Notes under the pieces: generated by a model | What the model was told of the DNA's origin: nothing | Database searches by the model: none | Seen by the model: the letters and a program-made list of their open reading frames with translations, nothing else | Made by a program: the position numbers and the translations under genes | Shown: positions 59,536 to 64,000 of the stretch, in pieces | How positions within the stretch are numbered: the first letter of the stretch is position 1 | Layout: each line of letters opens with the position of its first letter | Assembly: GCA_037962975.1 (NCBI GenBank) | Contig: CM075675.1 | Coordinates: forward strand, 5,342,001-5,406,000 | DNA: 64,000 nt | Source: Clitoria ternatea | Taxonomy: Eukaryota; Streptophyta; Magnoliopsida; Fabales; Fabaceae | Reading direction: 5' to 3'

Positions 59536-61705
59536 TGACAAGTATTGAACAGGATTTAACCTTAGTAATATCAACTACCTACCCAATTCTATTTATTGTC
59601 ATTTAACAAAGTTTGCAATACCTTAAATGCAAACAACACCATAATACATATCATAAGCTATCTAATAGCTTCACAACCTTAATGATTACATGTGAATACA
59701 TATCATGCGGGTTCGAATCTAATGATGGGAATTATACTGCAGTGTATAAAATTTTACAGCATATAACCAGATCTTTTTTACCGGCACCGAACCACCCGCT
59801 CATAATGTAACACCAGTCAGTTTCAGTGACAACGACAACTCAATTCGGTGTTACGGGGCGGCCTTAAACCAAATCCAAGGTGGTTGTGGATCCCAAAGAA
59901 AACCACACAGGGTCTTTGCCTATTCAAAGGCCTCCCTCCCATATGGGCCGGCAACACAGACCGCCTGCAGTCTTGTGTGTGTTTGAATGCAAATGTTATG
60001 TCAAACAACTGTCAATTATCAATAGACTTGATTTCCATTATTAGGGGCTACCACTTGGTTACCATCACCAAAGGTTTCATCTCAACATATCAACAAGCAT
60101 AACATACAATAACCAATAAATCACAATTAATTCACAATATCAACTAAGCTACCTTAAGCTTATTTAATCATCATCAACATATTCATCATTTATCATTGCA
60201 ACCCAATGCAATATTTATCATATCATCAATTCAATATCAACATGCAGATATGAACTGAAACCAAACATAGTTCATAACTACTAATCAATAATAGCATCAA
60301 GAAGGGGTGTATACCCAATAAAATCAAGCATCACCATCATCTAGGATTTTCACCAAACATATCAATCAACCATCAAAAATAAATATGCATATATACCTCA
60401 ATCCGTTCATAATTCATACATTTAAAATATAATGCCCCCTACTTGGAATCCTCGATTCCTGAAGCTTGAAACGCTCATCAAACACTCTGAGTTAATTACC
60501 GATTTCTGGTTTCCAAGGCCAAAAATTTCTAAATTAACAATAAATATTTTTAATAATCTACACGCTACTTTAAAATCACATCTTGTCATTTAAATAACCA
60601 ATCCACAAAAATTTTGATGATTCTAATAAATTCTAAAATTTAATAATAACTATTTTAACACCCTTCGACTATTAATCGCTGAAACCACAATTAAATATTA
60701 TTTTTATACTTCACAATTTCTATATCTTATAGCGACATTTTTATTTAATAAATATTTCTCAATATAATGTATAATATATTTATAATGTAAAATTTTATTT
60801 AAATAATTTAAATATTGTATAATAATTTAATTCCTTAAATAAAATATATTGTAAATCTTTATTACTTCCAACTAAATTATAGTTTTTATATAAAATCTCC
60901 TTTACTCATAAAATATTATTTTCACTAATAATAAAATTCCAAGGCATCATGAAAATAGATTTAAGAACGTCAAGGTTTGGCCTTTGGAGTAACGTTCTTC
61001 TCTGAGATTGATTGAGGATGCCTAAAAGTTTGATTATTGATATCCACCAGAACATGGGACTGAGTGCATTTGTATCAGACTTTTTAAGGTCTAACATAGT
61101 ATTGTTTGATACATCATACTTTTGTTGATAATAACTCCCGGTATGTTATGCAACCTGTGTGGTTTCTTGAAATACTTGGACAAACAGGTTAGTTTACATG
61201 AGAACAGACTTCATTTGACCAACCATTAATGTTTGTTATTACCAAATCATGAGTTTGCCAGTAACACATAATTTTGAGGTCTGATCAAGTAATGACTTAT
61301 TGTTTCTTTTCAAATCAGACCCTAAACCTTAAAATATATATTGTATATTATATATATATATCAAATAAATTAAATGTATAAACTACATTAAATAATACAC
61401 GAAATATATTATTTATATTAATGTATAATTCAATACATACATTAATTTGGTATAAATTGAATATATAATATATTAAAAATATTTAATACAAAATGTATTT
61501 TAATAGATATATATTATATAAATTAAACATATTAGATATTATAAATTATATACTTTATATATTAAAATTATTTATATTTAATATTAAAATATGTATAACA
61601 TTATTTTTATATTTAATATATTATTTAATTTATTTCATATATAATATATAATGTAAAGAATAAAATATTAATTTTATGGCATTTACATTCTTGGGGGTTT
61701 TAACA
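59215..61705 (-). mobile_element. Possible old solo LTR (weak)
   Basis: Starts TGTGACACCTAG and could end at GGGGGTTTTAACA (61,705), roughly inverted ends. A GC-richer block at 59,780-60,020 in otherwise AT-rich DNA resembles the middle of the solo LTR at 25,440-25,620 in style. The flanks GGAGT and GGTAT are not a clean duplication. No coding capacity. Boundaries and nature are uncertain. Confidence 0.25.
59488..59531. repeat. (TA)n microsatellite
   Basis: About 22 TA units with one TTA interruption. Confidence 0.95.
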
Positions 61706-63296
61706 GGTATAAAGGATTAGAAACAGTGTCCTAATGATGCTTTAATCTGTGATAGTTTTATCTTCCCAAAATGAGTGTTGAGATAACACCCAAATCGTCC
61801 CACAATAATACAGCATACAAAACAAATCCACAGATATAAATAGTTTCAAAATTACCTCTAATTCATTATTCATTAAAAAAAAGCGCCAAGAAACAAATGA
61901 CGGTACACCGTTTCGTTTTTTTTCTTCTCTTTACACCGTTTCTAAAAGAAACAAATGGAACAAATACCAGATTTTAAATTAGTATTAATTCACTTCCTTT
62001 TAATTTTTTATTCTTTATTTCAAAACAATTAATTATTTGTTTAAATAGTCACATACTGACGTGTGTTTCAGCAAACTTCCATTTGATTAAAATATGAACA
62101 AATTCCCATGTTTCATTATTTAACTAGAAAACTTAATAACAATTAATAAAAATCTAAGAACTAATTGATTTGAAAAATATTTTTAATTACAAAATTGTGA
62201 TATTTTATATTTTCAAAATTTGTACTTAAATTATTGAAAAAATTGTTTTTTTTTCTGTTTTTAATGTTTTATGTGCAAACTTTTAAAATAAAAAATAAGA
62301 TAATAATTTTGTGATTAAAATTTTAAAAAATATTTTCTCAAATCAAACAACCGTAATTTAATTTAAGAGTTCTTCTCAAAATTACTTGTAAATATAAGCC
62401 AAATGAAATGAATTAAAACATAGGATCGGGTTGAATTGAAAGATCAAATTTACTCTTTTTTAATTTCATATATATACCATACAAGATTAATTATATTTTT
62501 GTCCTTAAATTTTTTACTTGTTTTTGTTTTAGTCCATAGAAAACTAAAAGTACATAAAATGGGTCTCTCATGCATAATCTCCTCACATATTTCCATCAAA
62601 TTATTTTCACAACAAACGTGTAGGCAACTTCTGTAGGGAAATTTCATTATTTAACTTAATATTACATTACCCGAATCGTGATTTGTACAATAATGAGTTA
62701 CCTTAAATCCAAAATTATTGATATAAATTATTTGTAGGGCTCTTTTATTCCTTGATATAAAAAAGATGAAAATTTTAGGTTCGGGGCACCTATTATTCAT
62801 ACCCTGGTTAACATCAAGTTAGATCACAAAATTATCCCTAACAAAAATGGTTCATCAACATTTTTTGATATGGAAATCACAGAAGCATGTGAAATAAATA
62901 TGAGAAAATAATTTAATGTATTTTCCCCAAAACTATATATAATTCAAAATATAGAAATAAGAACATATTCAACCCATATCTATATTATTTATATATTTAT
63001 GTAAATTTATATTTATATAAATATATATTATATAAGTTGGGTTAGATTAGGGTGAGTTAAAAGTTAAAGAAATTACAACTCATGAACCAACTCAAATTAT
63101 GACATGACAGACGAACTCATTACATCCTTGTAATAAAAATTAATCATATAACATAGGCGGTGACACAATTAACATGCAATATTATTTATCACATGTTTGG
63201 TTACTAATTAAAATTTTTCAACTGGGTTGACAAAAAAATATTTCACTCTGTTAATTAAATAGAATTTGTTTAATCTTAAATAAAGGGACACTTAGT
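61706..63296. other. AT-rich intergenic DNA
   Basis: No gene recognised. Two 65-66-codon frames on opposite strands at 62,436-62,647 overlap each other and have no motif. Confidence 0.5.
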
Positions 63297-63581
63297 GTCC
63301 GTTTGATATGCAGTTAAAAAAATAAAGTTATAATAATAAAAAAATGTAAAATTAATATTGATCATTTATGTCATTTGAGATGATGAAAATCTTGTTTAAC
63401 TATTGGATTTTTTTTGGGTAAATCAAATCGAGATTTGACAACCCCAATAAAAAAGAATTAAGAAAATAGAGTTGAAGAAATAAAAAAATTTAAATGTTAA
63501 TATTAATTCTTCACCACGTTTAAAATAATCAAAATTCTATTTGATCGATAGGATAAAAATTCTCATTCAAACCACCGTCCC
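63297..63581. mobile_element. Foldback-type MITE relative, copy 3
   Basis: Starts GTCCGTTTGATATGCAGTTA. The core occurs twice, weakly at 63,350-63,405 and well kept at 63,498-63,545 (AATATTAATTCTTCACCACG then ATAATCAAAATTC). Ends near TTCAAACCACC. Same family as the copies at 46.9 and 57.9 kb. Confidence 0.5.
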
Positions 63582-64000
63582 GTTGAAAAAGTGAAGGCAG
63601 CCAAAGATGCTCAAAGAATCAAATGGGAATTAGTTGTTGTTTAGAGAAATTTTGGGAATAATTATTCATTTATGGCCGTCATATGTGTTTGATAGTAGAG
63701 AGTAGAGTACACATCCATCCATGCAATCATCATTATCAATGAATGTTGTCTGTGTAATTGCAGAGACAAAATCAGAAGCCCCACGTTAGGGTGAGTTCAA
63801 TTATGGTACACTAATTGTTGTATCTACAGCCTGTTATTTGTCCTTGTTGCGTCTTCAGCACTTCTTTATGTGCCTTAAGCATTTTCACAATAATAAACTG
63901 GAATTTCTCTTTTTACATGGCAATAAAGTAGAACTAATTAATGGACAAATTTTGACATTTTGCAGACGGCTTGAAGGGGTTGGGAAAGAAGTTTATTGCT
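63582..64000. other. Intergenic DNA to the window end
   Basis: No ORF. 63,720-63,800 is similar to 56,740-56,850. The final bases may be the flank of a feature beyond the window. Confidence 0.4.

Noticed and set aside
62436..62647. Two 65-66-codon ORFs on opposite strands
   Set aside because: They overlap each other, have no motif or flanking gene signals, and lie in AT-rich DNA.

Overview
The window is plant nuclear DNA, from a eudicot and probably a legume. The evidence is AT-rich intergenic sequence, GT-AG introns of 83-95 bp and larger, a plant LRR receptor-like kinase gene, and plant Ty3/gypsy retrotransposons of the Tat lineage. One short inverted-repeat element near 47.6 kb resembles a repeat type I associate with legume genomes. 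There is no bacterial-style gene organisation, no CRISPR array, and I recognised no tRNA or rRNA gene.

Retroelement part (1-45,025). Element A (1 to about 7.6 kb) is the 3' part of a Tat element: second RNase H, integrase, two tandem-repeat arrays, an antisense gene and the 3' LTR. Element B (12,785-24,725, target duplication attat) is complete, with 803-bp LTRs that differ at 10 sites. B is nested in a solo LTR of about 3.8 kb belonging to another family (10,765-26,476, target duplication attag). Element C (28,836-45,025, target duplication aaaat) is complete, with 727-bp LTRs that differ at 8 sites. C is about 4.2 kb longer than B because it carries two antisense gene modules in tandem.

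Shared plan of A, B and C: sense gag-pol (retropepsin, RT, RNase H, a second RNase H, integrase), then tandem hairpin-forming repeats, then a gene on the opposite strand, then the polypurine tract and LTR. The antisense gene is present four times. In every copy two ORFs join through one phase-1 intron of 83-95 bp at the same protein position. It has its own TATA-like promoter, and in three of four copies an E2F-type site lies further upstream. Sense and antisense units converge on the hairpin arrays. B and C are young by LTR divergence but already inactive: B has four nonsense codons in gag-pol, C has two frameshifts and one nonsense codon, and both have lost the glycine of the protease active-site motif.

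Host part (45,031-64,000). One host gene is clear: a four-exon LRR receptor-like kinase at 49,003-52,819 (+), with a degenerate catalytic loop (HQN for HRD, DSG for DFG), so probably a pseudokinase. The rest is AT-rich intergenic DNA with MITEs, a foldback repeat family in three places, microsatellites and a few diverged duplications.
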